From NCBI GenBank assembly GCA_905221605.1, contig CAJNDS010002329.1, forward strand, positions 321,501-385,500: 64,000 bases of DNA. The letters run 5' to 3'. This DNA comes from Symbiodinium natans (Eukaryota; Sar; Dinophyceae; Suessiales; Symbiodiniaceae). The notes beneath the pieces are model-generated. The model was given only the letters and a program-made list of their open reading frames with translations. It searched no databases and was not told the origin of the DNA. The position numbers were made by a program, and so were the translations under genes. Below, one piece after another: positions 1-8,039 of this stretch. Each line of letters begins with the position of its first letter. The first letter of the stretch is position 1.

Positions 1-12
1 GCGATTGAGAGC

Positions 13-1476
13 ATGAATTTTCTCCACCATGTTCTTGGAGTGGACATGGATCCAAGAGCATGTCTTGCACCTGTGGTTCAGGGCATCCTTCGTAAGGCAC
101 GAAAGAATCGGCCCCCGAAGAAGCAGGCCCGGGCACTCAAAGTTTGCGAGTTGCTGGATCTTGAGAATGCCCTAACATCCCACGACTACAGCGCAATTGA
201 CAGATTTTGCATTGGCTGTTTTCTCGCTGCTGTATACGGACGCGCAAGGTTGGGGGATCTTAGAGTGATCGAAGGAGTGCTTTTGGACTTCACTGAGAAC
301 CAGGCCGACTCTTGTGGTTACCTGGAAGTGGTGTCGCTTTCCCACAAGTGCAGCATGGCCAGCAACCGTCAGGGGTTACGGTTGCACCTTGTGATTCCTG
401 CAAAAGGCATTGGGCCCCGATGCTGGGGTCGCGACTTTGTGCAGGTCGCAAAAGAGTGCGGTCGTGATCTGGACAAAATCTCGAGCGGAGAACCCTTGCT
501 GTATATGCCGGATGTGCATGGTGGTTTTTCTGACGTCCCTGCTGAGACTGCTACCTTTACCGCATGGATTGCTGAGATCTTGGGAACGATGCCGAGTTTC
601 TGTGGTGAGCGCATTACAGGCCACACTGCAAAGCACACGCTTCTTGAGTGGATGGGAAAGGCTGGCTTGGATCTGGACAATCAATCTTTGCTGGGACATC
701 ACGTATTGGTGGGCAGAAACTCTGCTTTGACGTATGCGAGGGACCAGCAATCTTCCCCTGTGAGAAAGTTGGAAGCTATGCTGTCAGATGTGAGACTGGG
801 AGTGTTCTTGCCAGATGTGAGTCGTTCTGGAATGTTCGCAAAGAACCCGAAACCTCTTGGTATCATTTCCTTGGCGCCGCAGGATCAGCCCGGAGAGTCG
901 GGGCAAGCTGAGCCGAGCCCAGTGGTCTCAGAAGTGGGCGAATCTACCGCTGATCGAGTTGGACTCGAAGCGGAGTGGGAGCTGCCTAATGCTTCTGAGA
1001 ACATGTCTGAGGAGATGTGGTACAAGCAGCTCGCTGATGATGACGGTGGCGCATTTTCGGATGCCCCTGATGATGCCATTGGACTGGGTGTTTTTGACAA
1101 AGATCCTGCTGCTGAAGATTCATTTGAACCTGGCTCATCATCCTCGAGTGAATCGTCAAGTGATGAGTCTCTGGATGAGAAAGTGCAAGCTTGTGGAGCC
1201 TTGGCCAGCAGCTCCCGATCCGATGTTGGGGCAGAATGTTCTGTGTACCAGAATCGCATGACGAAGAAGCTGCACCTACTTCCGCGGGGCAGCTCCTCGA
1301 ACAAGTTCGTGTGTGGGCGACTGCTAGATGACAAGCATCGAGAGTTTGTTGGAGGTGTGATGGTTGCTTCCATGAAGTGCATATCCTGTCACCGAGGCAA
1401 GCCGATCAATGATGTAGGTGCTCTGTGCCACGCTCTGGATGCAGCCTCAAAGAGGCGCAGAACCAGCGGGGCCTGA
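13..1476 (+). CDS. Tyrosine recombinase/integrase of the retroelement
   Basis: A 487-residue ORF; the frame is open to the window edge, so the true start may lie upstream. It would integrate a circular cDNA by strand exchange without a target-site duplication. Family signatures seen: RARLGDL (residues 77-83) fits the first catalytic Arg region, GHTAKHTLLEW (203-213) the H-x-x-R box, LLGHH (226-230) the second His, and Y241 in LTYARD the nucleophile. The H-x-x-R arginine reads as Lys (K207), a possible substitution worth noting. After about residue 290 comes a low-complexity acidic and Ser-rich tail (SSSSSESSSDES), then a Cys-containing end (CISCHRG, 456-462) and a basic RRR near the C-terminus, possibly for DNA contact or nuclear entry. 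Recombinase assignment is firm; the tail's function is unknown. Confidence 0.85.
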   Translation: MNFLHHVLGVDMDPRACLAPVVQGILRKARKNRPPKKQARALKVCELLDLENALTSHDYSAIDRFCIGCFLAAVYGRARLGDLRVIEGVLLDFTENQADSCGYLEVVSLSHKCSMASNRQGLRLHLVIPAKGIGPRCWGRDFVQVAKECGRDLDKISSGEPLLYMPDVHGGFSDVPAETATFTAWIAEILGTMPSFCGERITGHTAKHTLLEWMGKAGLDLDNQSLLGHHVLVGRNSALTYARDQQSSPVRKLEAMLSDVRLGVFLPDVSRSGMFAKNPKPLGIISLAPQDQPGESGQAEPSPVVSEVGESTADRVGLEAEWELPNASENMSEEMWYKQLADDDGGAFSDAPDDAIGLGVFDKDPAAEDSFEPGSSSSSESSSDESLDEKVQACGALASSSRSDVGAECSVYQNRMTKKLHLLPRGSSSNKFVCGRLLDDKHREFVGGVMVASMKCISCHRGKPINDVGALCHALDAASKRRRTSGA

Positions 1477-1490
1477 TGGTCTTCCAATGC

Positions 1491-1672
1491 CTGCCCCGTG
1501 CAATGGATGGACCCCGGATTTGGCTGCTTTGTGCAATGCCTCTTGAATTATCTTCATATTCCGCGGCCTGCTTCGTGCATTGGCCCGAAGCTATCTGTTT
1601 CTGTGGTCTGCTTCGTGCACTGACCCGAGCCTTCAGTCCGACGCCTCGGCCTGCTTCGTGCACTGGCCCGAA
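1491..1672 (+). repeat. Degenerate ~40-bp tandem repeat between recombinase and Gag ORFs
   Basis: Five units share a core like CTGCTTCGTGCACTGGCCC. The three best copies are at 1567-1589, 1607-1629 and 1650-1672, spaced 40 and 43 bp. Weaker copies start near 1491 and 1526. The array sits in the 410-bp gap between two ORFs of the retroelement and could hold promoter or packaging signals (inference). Confidence 0.7.
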
Positions 1673-1886
1673 TCTTCTGCGCAGCGCAAATGGCTCCGTG
1701 CCCATCTTGCGAGTGACGGCAGTGCGGTGTCTTTTGTGGCAGCTGTCCTGTGCCGACTGCTTGTCTATGCAGTGATGATCGCAGCTTGCAGTTCAGAGAC
1801 ATTTTTCATGTCAGTTTGATTTTGTGCTACATGTTCATCTTCACGACAACTTTTGCTACGAGTAAAGGCATTTCTTGCTCACAAAC

Positions 1887-3107
1887 ATGGCATCCATTCT
1901 GAAGAGTGAGGCCGCCTTCAGGGCGAAAGCTGAGGAGTGCGGCTTGTCACAGGAGGTGATCGCTGAGTTTTTCGCAGCTGGAATAAAGACGATTTCTCTG
2001 ATGGGGTTTGCAGTGACGGCTCCGGGCACTCAGCCGAGTGAGGACGAGCTCAGAAAGCTTGTGGATCGTTCCGACCCGGGTGCAGTTCCTGTAGGTGCGC
2101 TATCAGCGGTCAGACGATTGATGTTCGAGTGTCAGACGCTGTGCATTGCTCACGTGAAAGCTTCTGTCGATGGAGATGAGAGAAAGTGCGAGTTGGTGCC
2201 AGCAGAACGGACAGCCAGGATTGCTGCGCAGAAGAATAGGCTGCAAGGGCTCTCTCTGACAGGTCCCTTGGAGTGTTCCTTCGCAAGCTATGGTTATGTG
2301 GCCAGCATGGTGGAACAAGACACTCCTTTGTACCTGGAGCCTCATCGCTTTGACACCAGGGCTGCAGAGGTCTCGCGAGAGAAGCCAGGGAAAGAGATCG
2401 TGCTCGATGCAAACAAGATTGCAGTTAGGGACCAGTCTCAAAAGCACAAGTGCGCCATTCAGGATCCCCTCAGTCTGTCGCAGGCCCTGCAGAGACGTTC
2501 TTTGGCTTGTGATCTGATGTCGGTGTGCACTTACAGCAAGATGCAATCGTGGCACGGTTTCCTGATTGAACGGATGCAGCAACCTGCACCTCCCGGCTTC
2601 CGCCGGCCTGGGATTGAGCAGGTCTTGCGCGCTGACAGAGCGGCTTGGATTCGCATGGCGGAGTCTGTCCATAGCTTGAAACGTGATGCCTCAGGAGAAC
2701 TCCCGCTGGACAAAGCTCTTGATGGATTGGTCTCTGATCCCATTGTTCTGTTCAACCTCCTTCCGTTGCCTTGTGAGCCTGCGCCAAAAGCCGATGAGAA
2801 GCGAGCTGATGAGCGACCCGACAAGGGTACTGGGCGAGGCCGTGGGGGGAAGGGGGAGAAAGGGGGCAGAGGAGAAAAGCGGAAGCTCGACAGCGACAAG
2901 AATGCAAGGCCTGACGGGGCTTTGCCGCGTGAACTGCAGGGCATCACTGGATTGAACATGACCACCGAGGCTGGCGAAAAGTTCTGTTGGCCGTATAATT
3001 GTAAGAAAGGATGCAAGTTTGCAAAGCCTGGCAAGGCTTGCCGCAGAGGGCTTCACTGCTGCATGAAGTGCGGGAAGCCGCACTCTGTTCAGGACTGCAA
3101 GGAGTGA
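1887..3107 (+). CDS. Gag-like nucleocapsid protein with C-terminal zinc knuckle
   Basis: The likely start is the ATG at 1887 (context ACAAACATGG), giving 406 residues; the frame is open four codons further up from a TTG. The first 270 residues show no recognised fold but have Gag-like helical, charged character. Around residues 305-350 is a Lys/Arg/Gly-rich stretch (GRGRGGKGEKGGRGEKRK), typical of nucleic-acid binding. The C-terminus is Cys-rich: CKKGCKF, then a knuckle CMKCGKPHSVQDC (C-x2-C-x3-H-x4-C, one residue shorter than the classic CCHC spacing). It should package element RNA. The stop is a single UGA in the same frame as the downstream polyprotein, so a Gag-Pol fusion by readthrough is possible. 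Confidence 0.75.
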   Translation: MASILKSEAAFRAKAEECGLSQEVIAEFFAAGIKTISLMGFAVTAPGTQPSEDELRKLVDRSDPGAVPVGALSAVRRLMFECQTLCIAHVKASVDGDERKCELVPAERTARIAAQKNRLQGLSLTGPLECSFASYGYVASMVEQDTPLYLEPHRFDTRAAEVSREKPGKEIVLDANKIAVRDQSQKHKCAIQDPLSLSQALQRRSLACDLMSVCTYSKMQSWHGFLIERMQQPAPPGFRRPGIEQVLRADRAAWIRMAESVHSLKRDASGELPLDKALDGLVSDPIVLFNLLPLPCEPAPKADEKRADERPDKGTGRGRGGKGEKGGRGEKRKLDSDKNARPDGALPRELQGITGLNMTTEAGEKFCWPYNCKKGCKFAKPGKACRRGLHCCMKCGKPHSVQDCKE

Positions 3108-6100
3108 CTGTCAACGGGGAGGGGCCCGGGCCAGTCGAGCTCCTCCCCTGTGTTGGCCGCGAGCAAGCGGCCCCGGTTTCAGCAAACTGGGGAGGCTTTG
3201 GAAGCCTCTCGAGTTCGAGACCCTAATCCCGAACCCGCCGGTGCCCTGCATACCTTTGACCAGCAGGATGCCCCAACCTTAGATAATGCACGTCCTGTTG
3301 AAATCATGGACTCAGTTTTGCCTTTCGACGTGGAGCCTTCGACTTTTTCTGATGCTTGGCCGATGGCTGAAACCTTGGCTTCCAACATTCTTGCTTCTCG
3401 TGACGTTCCCACCCGGGATGACATTGCTTCACTTTTCGACCTGCTGCCCCACAAAGCCCCGCCGCGGGGAATGCCTGAGAAAGGAGCTGCTTTCACTTGT
3501 GGCGCGTTCGCTCAAGGCCCGCTGTTCGGGCTTCATGTTGGCAGCCGGAAATACCCCAAGGTTTGTAGACTCCTTGCTTCCTTTGTGCGCTCACTCGAAC
3601 CGGGCTTCATCTTCACAACAATCAGCCTCTTCTTGAACGTGCGAACGCATGTGCATGTTGATTCACGCAACGATCATAGGCCAAACCTTGTTGCAGGCAT
3701 CTCTGATTTCACTGGAGGTGAAATCGTTGTCGAGAGTCCAGGTGGTGCGGCCAGCTTCTCAGGTGGTGACTCCGTCGGCGGCGCTCGCAAGTTGCCAGTG
3801 TCGGGCACTCATGTTACCTTTGAAGCGTACAAGTTGAAGCATGAGACTGCGCCTTGGGTTGGAAACCGATTGGTCTTGGTGGCGTTCTCCGTGCCTGGTG
3901 TGACGCGTCTTTGCAAAGGAGATGTTGCCGTTCTGGAAGACCAAGGTTTTCAGCTGCCTGAGCATGATGAGACGTCGACCAACCGGCCTCCTACCTTGCT
4001 GGAACCGAAGTCAGACTTGTCTAAAACTACTTCCAAGCTTCAAGGTTGCACCCTTCGTGACATCAAATTTGTCGAACTTTTCTGTGGCACTGGTGGGGTT
4101 TGTGCAGCGATGAAAAAGCAAGGGTTTGGGCATTGCTTGGGGATTGCTCCGCGTGTGACTGGACACACACTTTGCCCTGTGCTGCCGCTTGACTTACGTG
4201 TTGCATCACAACAATCGCTTATGTGGGATGTGCTTTCCAGAAAAGGTGTTCTTGCCGTGCACATTTGTCCCCCGAGAAATTCTCCGCCTCTTTGTGCCCT
4301 CGCGGCTCAGGTTGTTGCTTGGTGTCACGAGCAAGGCATGCTGGTCAGTGTGGAAAACGCCGCGTCCAGCCCGGTGTGGTCTGGACCCGTGTTGAAGGCT
4401 TGCCAGAGCCTAGGTTTCCATAAAACCACTCTGCACCAGTGCATGTTCGGAAGTTCACATCGCAAGCATTCTGTTCTTTATCACAATTTTCCACAGGTCC
4501 GCCGACTATGCCTTTTATGTGACGACCAACACTCCCATGCGCCTTGGGATCACTGCCCTGACGGCCCTGTCTCGGCATACCCGAGTGGCTTGTGCAAAGG
4601 TTTAGCGCTGTCCTTCGCAGATTGCTTCGCTGCCTTTGGTTGTGTGCAACACGTGGTTCGGCTGTCTGCACGCTCAGCCGAACTAGACGACATTACCCTC
4701 AGCCGTGCAGCTCAGGTCGCCTCCGGCAAGCAGCCGAAGGGCAAACGGATCCCTCCACTGGTTCCGTCGAGACGAGGTGTTGTCACTTTGCGAGGTCCGG
4801 GTGTCAGCATGCCTCCCACTGGTGTGCTGGACTCGTACTTTACTTTGCCTGCCGACCTCCAATCCAACCCTGCCATGCCCGGCCTGCCAGCTGGCAGCAA
4901 GTGCCTTCGCTCAGTTCTTCTTGGGGGTGGGTCTGAGCTCGTTCGAGAGATGGTCTTTTCCGTTCCTAAGACACCTGAAGAATTTGTGTTGCAGGCGTGC
5001 CAAGCCCGCCACCCGCGTCACATGTTGTCCGGCATCCCACCAGAACTGCATTCGACTGTGCAGACTTGTGCGTCGCAAAGCTATGCGTCCGTCGCTCGTC
5101 GTCGCACAGAGGTGCTTCGAAAGTGGACCCTCCGGGCGCAAGAGTTGCAAGGATCCCCTGACCCAGACCCGCCTGTAGGGCATTGTGCTCAAATCCTTCA
5201 AGGCAAGGACCTTCGCCTCTTCGACGAGATGCTCAACGCTGCGGGTCACAAGGACGGCGACCTTGCCGCTCATGTACGCCGTGGTTTTGATTTGATGGGG
5301 CCCTTGCCCGTGTCCAATGTCATGCCACGCAAGAACACCTTCGCCACTCTCACCCCTGCCGAGGTCCGTGAGTCTTCCGCTGAAGTTGGCAAGGCCATCT
5401 GGAACTCCTGCAAGGCTACTCCCGTTGATGAAATTGCCCATGAGGTTCATCGCTTGACCCTTGAGGAGGCCCAAAAGGGATGGTTGCAAGGTCCACTGCA
5501 GGAGCCTCCCCCAGCTGGCTCCGTCCTGACCCGACGTTTCGGGGTCAAGCAGACCAGCACTAAGGCTGATGGCACGGTGGTCGATCGAGTCCGTCCCATC
5601 GACGACTATACAGAAAGTCAGGTGAACCTGACCAACTCTAGTGAAGAGAGCATCGACCCGCACAGCATCGACGTCATCGCTTCCGGCATTTGTGCCCGCA
5701 TCCTCGCTCGTCCTGCTGCCTCGAGCCCTGAGGACTTGTTTGCTCGAACAATAGACCTTAGGAAGGCTTACAAACAACTTCCCATTTCTGCCGCTTCACT
5801 CCCTGATGCTTACCTCTGCGTATATGACCCCGTTCGCAAGGCTCCTGCAGTTTATCGCACTCTCGTGTTGCCCTTCGGGGCCAGAGCCGCGGTACAAGGC
5901 TTTTGCCGATGTTCCTATGCGATCTGGCTCATAGGAGTTGTGCTTTTTCTCATGCACTGGACCTGCTTCTTTGACGATTTCTTCCTTGTGTCGGGCCGCG
6001 ACGAATCGGAGCACCTTCATTGGGTGCAGCACTCTCTGTTTACCCTCCTTGGTTGGGAAACCTCGTCAGACAAGGATGCAGGTTTCAGTTGCCTGGCTCG

Positions 6101-6905
6101 GGTTCTAGGCGTGGTAGTCTCCTTTAGTGACATAAAGGCTGGTCTTCTGTCGGTAAGCAACACCGAACATCGCAAGAAGGACGTTGCCGCACTGATCGAC
6201 AAGATGGTCAACACAGGATTGGCCAGCGCGCATGAAGTGGCCGTGCTGCGTGGTCGTTTGATGTTCGCCGACAATCAAGTCTTTGGTCGGCGGTCTAAGC
6301 AGTGTTTCCTCACTCTCACTCGTGCCAGTGCTCGAAAGAAACAGGTTGCTGTGAAAGGCGATCTCCTTCATGCTTTGCTGTTTCTTCGTGACAGAGTCCT
6401 CCTGGGAGAGCCTCGACGCATAGAGGCGAAAGTAAGGAAGAAGCTGTGCATTTTCACAGATGCCTCTCACGAGGCCGAAGGAGGCGGACTCGGAGGCATC
6501 ATGTACGATTCTGCTGGTCAGATCTTGGAGTGGTTCTCTGAGTGGTTGTCAGGCGAGGACCTTGTTCCGTTCGGAAGCCAAGACAAGGAAGGAATCATAT
6601 ACGAGTTGGAGCTTTTTGCCGCCATTCGTGGTGCTGAACACCTTCTCAGGAATACTCGGCACCACGATGTGGTTCTCTTCTGCGACAATGAAGCTGCTCT
6701 TGCGTGCCTAATCGGCGGGCGCGCCGATGGTGAAGTGGCTGCTGCACTTCTTTCCAAGCTCATAGAACTGGAAGAGTCCCATGACATATGCTTCTGGTTC
6801 GAATGGGTTGCCAGTCAGTGCAACCCCGCCGATGCTCCTTCCAGGAGAGACGTGCGCAACCTCCCAAGTGCAGCCAGAACTCGACTCCGCTCACTCAAGC
6901 CTTGA
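3108..6905 (+). CDS. Retroelement polyprotein: 2OG/Fe(II) dioxygenase-like, C5-methyltransferase-like, reverse transcriptase, RNase H
   Basis: The frame is open from 3108, straight after the Gag UGA; residues here count from the codon at 3150 (1,251 residues), and the first in-frame ATG is at 3306. Residues about 110-250 look like a double-stranded beta-helix 2-oxoglutarate/Fe(II) oxygenase: H169-x-D171, H231 and R240 fit the metal and 2OG ligands. Residues 305-480 look like a cytosine methyltransferase: FVELFCGTGG (307-316), then CPPRNSPP (373-380) where family members have a PC pair, and VENAASS (401-407). The catalytic Cys appears replaced by Arg376. Reverse transcriptase lies at about 780-1050: D869 in IDLRKAY, LPFGARAAVQGF (907-918) and FFDDFF (D942, D943). 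RNase H follows with D1104, E1154, D1179 and D1228 (CNPADAPSR). No protease is seen. All motifs are read directly; enzymatic activity of the two N-terminal domains is inference. Confidence 0.88.
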   Translation: MSTGRGPGQSSSSPVLAASKRPRFQQTGEALEASRVRDPNPEPAGALHTFDQQDAPTLDNARPVEIMDSVLPFDVEPSTFSDAWPMAETLASNILASRDVPTRDDIASLFDLLPHKAPPRGMPEKGAAFTCGAFAQGPLFGLHVGSRKYPKVCRLLASFVRSLEPGFIFTTISLFLNVRTHVHVDSRNDHRPNLVAGISDFTGGEIVVESPGGAASFSGGDSVGGARKLPVSGTHVTFEAYKLKHETAPWVGNRLVLVAFSVPGVTRLCKGDVAVLEDQGFQLPEHDETSTNRPPTLLEPKSDLSKTTSKLQGCTLRDIKFVELFCGTGGVCAAMKKQGFGHCLGIAPRVTGHTLCPVLPLDLRVASQQSLMWDVLSRKGVLAVHICPPRNSPPLCALAAQVVAWCHEQGMLVSVENAASSPVWSGPVLKACQSLGFHKTTLHQCMFGSSHRKHSVLYHNFPQVRRLCLLCDDQHSHAPWDHCPDGPVSAYPSGLCKGLALSFADCFAAFGCVQHVVRLSARSAELDDITLSRAAQVASGKQPKGKRIPPLVPSRRGVVTLRGPGVSMPPTGVLDSYFTLPADLQSNPAMPGLPAGSKCLRSVLLGGGSELVREMVFSVPKTPEEFVLQACQARHPRHMLSGIPPELHSTVQTCASQSYASVARRRTEVLRKWTLRAQELQGSPDPDPPVGHCAQILQGKDLRLFDEMLNAAGHKDGDLAAHVRRGFDLMGPLPVSNVMPRKNTFATLTPAEVRESSAEVGKAIWNSCKATPVDEIAHEVHRLTLEEAQKGWLQGPLQEPPPAGSVLTRRFGVKQTSTKADGTVVDRVRPIDDYTESQVNLTNSSEESIDPHSIDVIASGICARILARPAASSPEDLFARTIDLRKAYKQLPISAASLPDAYLCVYDPVRKAPAVYRTLVLPFGARAAVQGFCRCSYAIWLIGVVLFLMHWTCFFDDFFLVSGRDESEHLHWVQHSLFTLLGWETSSDKDAGFSCLARVLGVVVSFSDIKAGLLSVSNTEHRKKDVAALIDKMVNTGLASAHEVAVLRGRLMFADNQVFGRRSKQCFLTLTRASARKKQVAVKGDLLHALLFLRDRVLLGEPRRIEAKVRKKLCIFTDASHEAEGGGLGGIMYDSAGQILEWFSEWLSGEDLVPFGSQDKEGIIYELELFAAIRGAEHLLRNTRHHDVVLFCDNEAALACLIGGRADGEVAAALLSKLIELEESHDICFWFEWVASQCNPADAPSRRDVRNLPSAARTRLRSLKP

Positions 6906-7126
6906 TGCAGCTGTACCTGTTCGAGGGGTGTGGAGGTCCAGACTTGTTCAAAGGCTCTCGCCTGGACGGTCTGGGATTCTTCGTTACTCAGGCATGGACG
7001 CCTTCGCCCCTCAGTGAAAAATGGACAGCAAGAGCGTTGGTCGAGTTCATGTTGCGTTGCCCTAAGCATATGAACTTTACGGTACTGGCCCAGAATGGGC
7101 AGATTCTGTCAGCCCCGTTTTGTTAG
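6905..7126 (+). CDS. Small ORF starting in the RT stop codon (TGATG) and running through B1
   Basis: The polyprotein stop and an ATG overlap as TGATG at 6903-6907. The following ORF encodes 73 residues beginning MQLYLFEGCGGPD and ending QILSAPFC. It lies almost wholly in repeat B1. In B2 the same frame is kept but the single T-to-C difference removes its TAG stop, so it ends two codons later. Overlapping stop-start arrangements are used for reinitiation in some retroelements. No known domain is recognised, so coding status is uncertain. Confidence 0.35.
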   Translation: MQLYLFEGCGGPDLFKGSRLDGLGFFVTQAWTPSPLSEKWTARALVEFMLRCPKHMNFTVLAQNGQILSAPFC

Positions 7127-7267
7127 TGAGCATTTTGCCCGGACCTTAGCCATCGCATACGTGATGTGAGTGTTGCATGCGGTCCACAAGGCAAATAAGA
7201 AATAAAATTTGAGATCCTATTTGAGATTTCATTCATATATACGAGCATGTAGCAGCTGTGGAAATAA
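6925..7267 (+). repeat. Split direct repeat B1 (343 bp)
   Basis: It begins GGGGTGTGGAGGTCCAGAC, 20 bp after the RT stop, and ends AGCTGTGGAAATAA. It matches 7518-7860 base for base except T7124 versus C7717. It contains AATAAGAAATAAAATTT near 7195, a candidate polyadenylation region. Confidence 0.92.
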
Positions 7268-7517
7268 GACGGAACTCACCGAAGGTGATGAAGTTTTATT
7301 TTCAAAAGCTGTGTTTTGAAATTACATTGGTAATTTCAACATGCGAGTTTTACTTTGATTTCTTCCCAACTTGCTTCATGCCTTCATGTCACAGTTGAAC
7401 AGTGAAGATGCATGGCAATCTTTGGGCCCAGGGTGGGAGGTGGGTTTTCCCCCTTACTCGAATCCTCTCGAGGAATTTTGTTTGCCCGCCCGCCCATTCC
7501 CTTTTTAACTTGAAGTC
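7268..7517 (+). other. A2 segment between the two B repeats, with hairpins
   Basis: The 250 bp are unique in the window and in a PAT/Ngaro-type element would be a copy of the missing left-terminal A1. It holds a perfect 10-bp inverted repeat at 7316-7339 (TTGAAATTAC, 4-base loop, GTAATTTCAA) and a smaller TCACC/GGTGA hairpin near 7275-7287. These may be recombinase or priming structures (inference). Confidence 0.6.
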
Positions 7518-7860
7518 GGGGTGTGGAGGTCCAGACTTGTTCAAAGGCTCTCGCCTGGACGGTCTGGGATTCTTCGTTACTCAGGCATGGACGCCTTCGC
7601 CCCTCAGTGAAAAATGGACAGCAAGAGCGTTGGTCGAGTTCATGTTGCGTTGCCCTAAGCATATGAACTTTACGGTACTGGCCCAGAATGGGCAGATTCT
7701 GTCAGCCCCGTTTTGTCAGTGAGCATTTTGCCCGGACCTTAGCCATCGCATACGTGATGTGAGTGTTGCATGCGGTCCACAAGGCAAATAAGAAATAAAA
7801 TTTGAGATCCTATTTGAGATTTCATTCATATATACGAGCATGTAGCAGCTGTGGAAATAA
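7518..7860 (+). repeat. Split direct repeat B2 (343 bp), right end of the element
   Basis: Second copy of B1, offset by 593 bp with one substitution. Similarity stops abruptly after GGAAATAA at 7860, which marks the right end of the retrotransposon. Confidence 0.92.
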
Positions 7861-8039
7861 AGATAGTTTCCAACGGTCTCAGTTTAGTGACACTGCTTCC
7901 CTTAAACAAGCATGTAAACAGATCAAGATATCTGCTGGGATAGATAGGAAGCATTTGAACCCACATCAAGGTTTCTTGAACCTTAACCATAACAGGTCTC
8001 TACGATGCTCATGCGGAATGTTCTGCAAATAGAAGTTAT

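Larger units (their letters stand above)
1..7860 (+). mobile_element. Tyrosine-recombinase retrotransposon with split direct repeats (left end outside window)
   Basis: Three intact ORFs follow each other on one strand: tyrosine recombinase (13-1476), Gag-like (1887-3107) and dioxygenase/methyltransferase/RT/RNase H polyprotein (to 6905). After the last ORF come a 343-bp block (B1), a 250-bp unique block (A2) and a second copy of the 343-bp block (B2). This B1-A2-B2 end is the layout of PAT/Ngaro-type YR retroelements, whose 5' end carries A1. No integrase of the DDE type and no aspartic protease is seen. The gene order YR first, then Gag, then RT differs from the usual Gag-RT-YR of Ngaro or Gag-YR-RT of DIRS. 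Intact frames and one difference between the B copies suggest recent activity. A1 and the true left end lie before base 1. Confidence 0.85.

Noticed and set aside
885-1382. Minus-strand 165-codon ORF over the recombinase tail
   Set aside because: Shadow of the Ser/Asp-rich tail of the real + strand gene.
4911-5777. Minus-strand 288-codon ORF inside the polyprotein gene
   Set aside because: Antisense shadow; its translation shows no domain, while the + strand carries conserved RT motifs.
6925-7860. The 343-bp repeats as a pair of LTRs
   Set aside because: Both copies lie 3' of all ORFs with only 250 bp between them, and the element has a tyrosine recombinase instead of a DDE integrase; split direct repeats explain them better.
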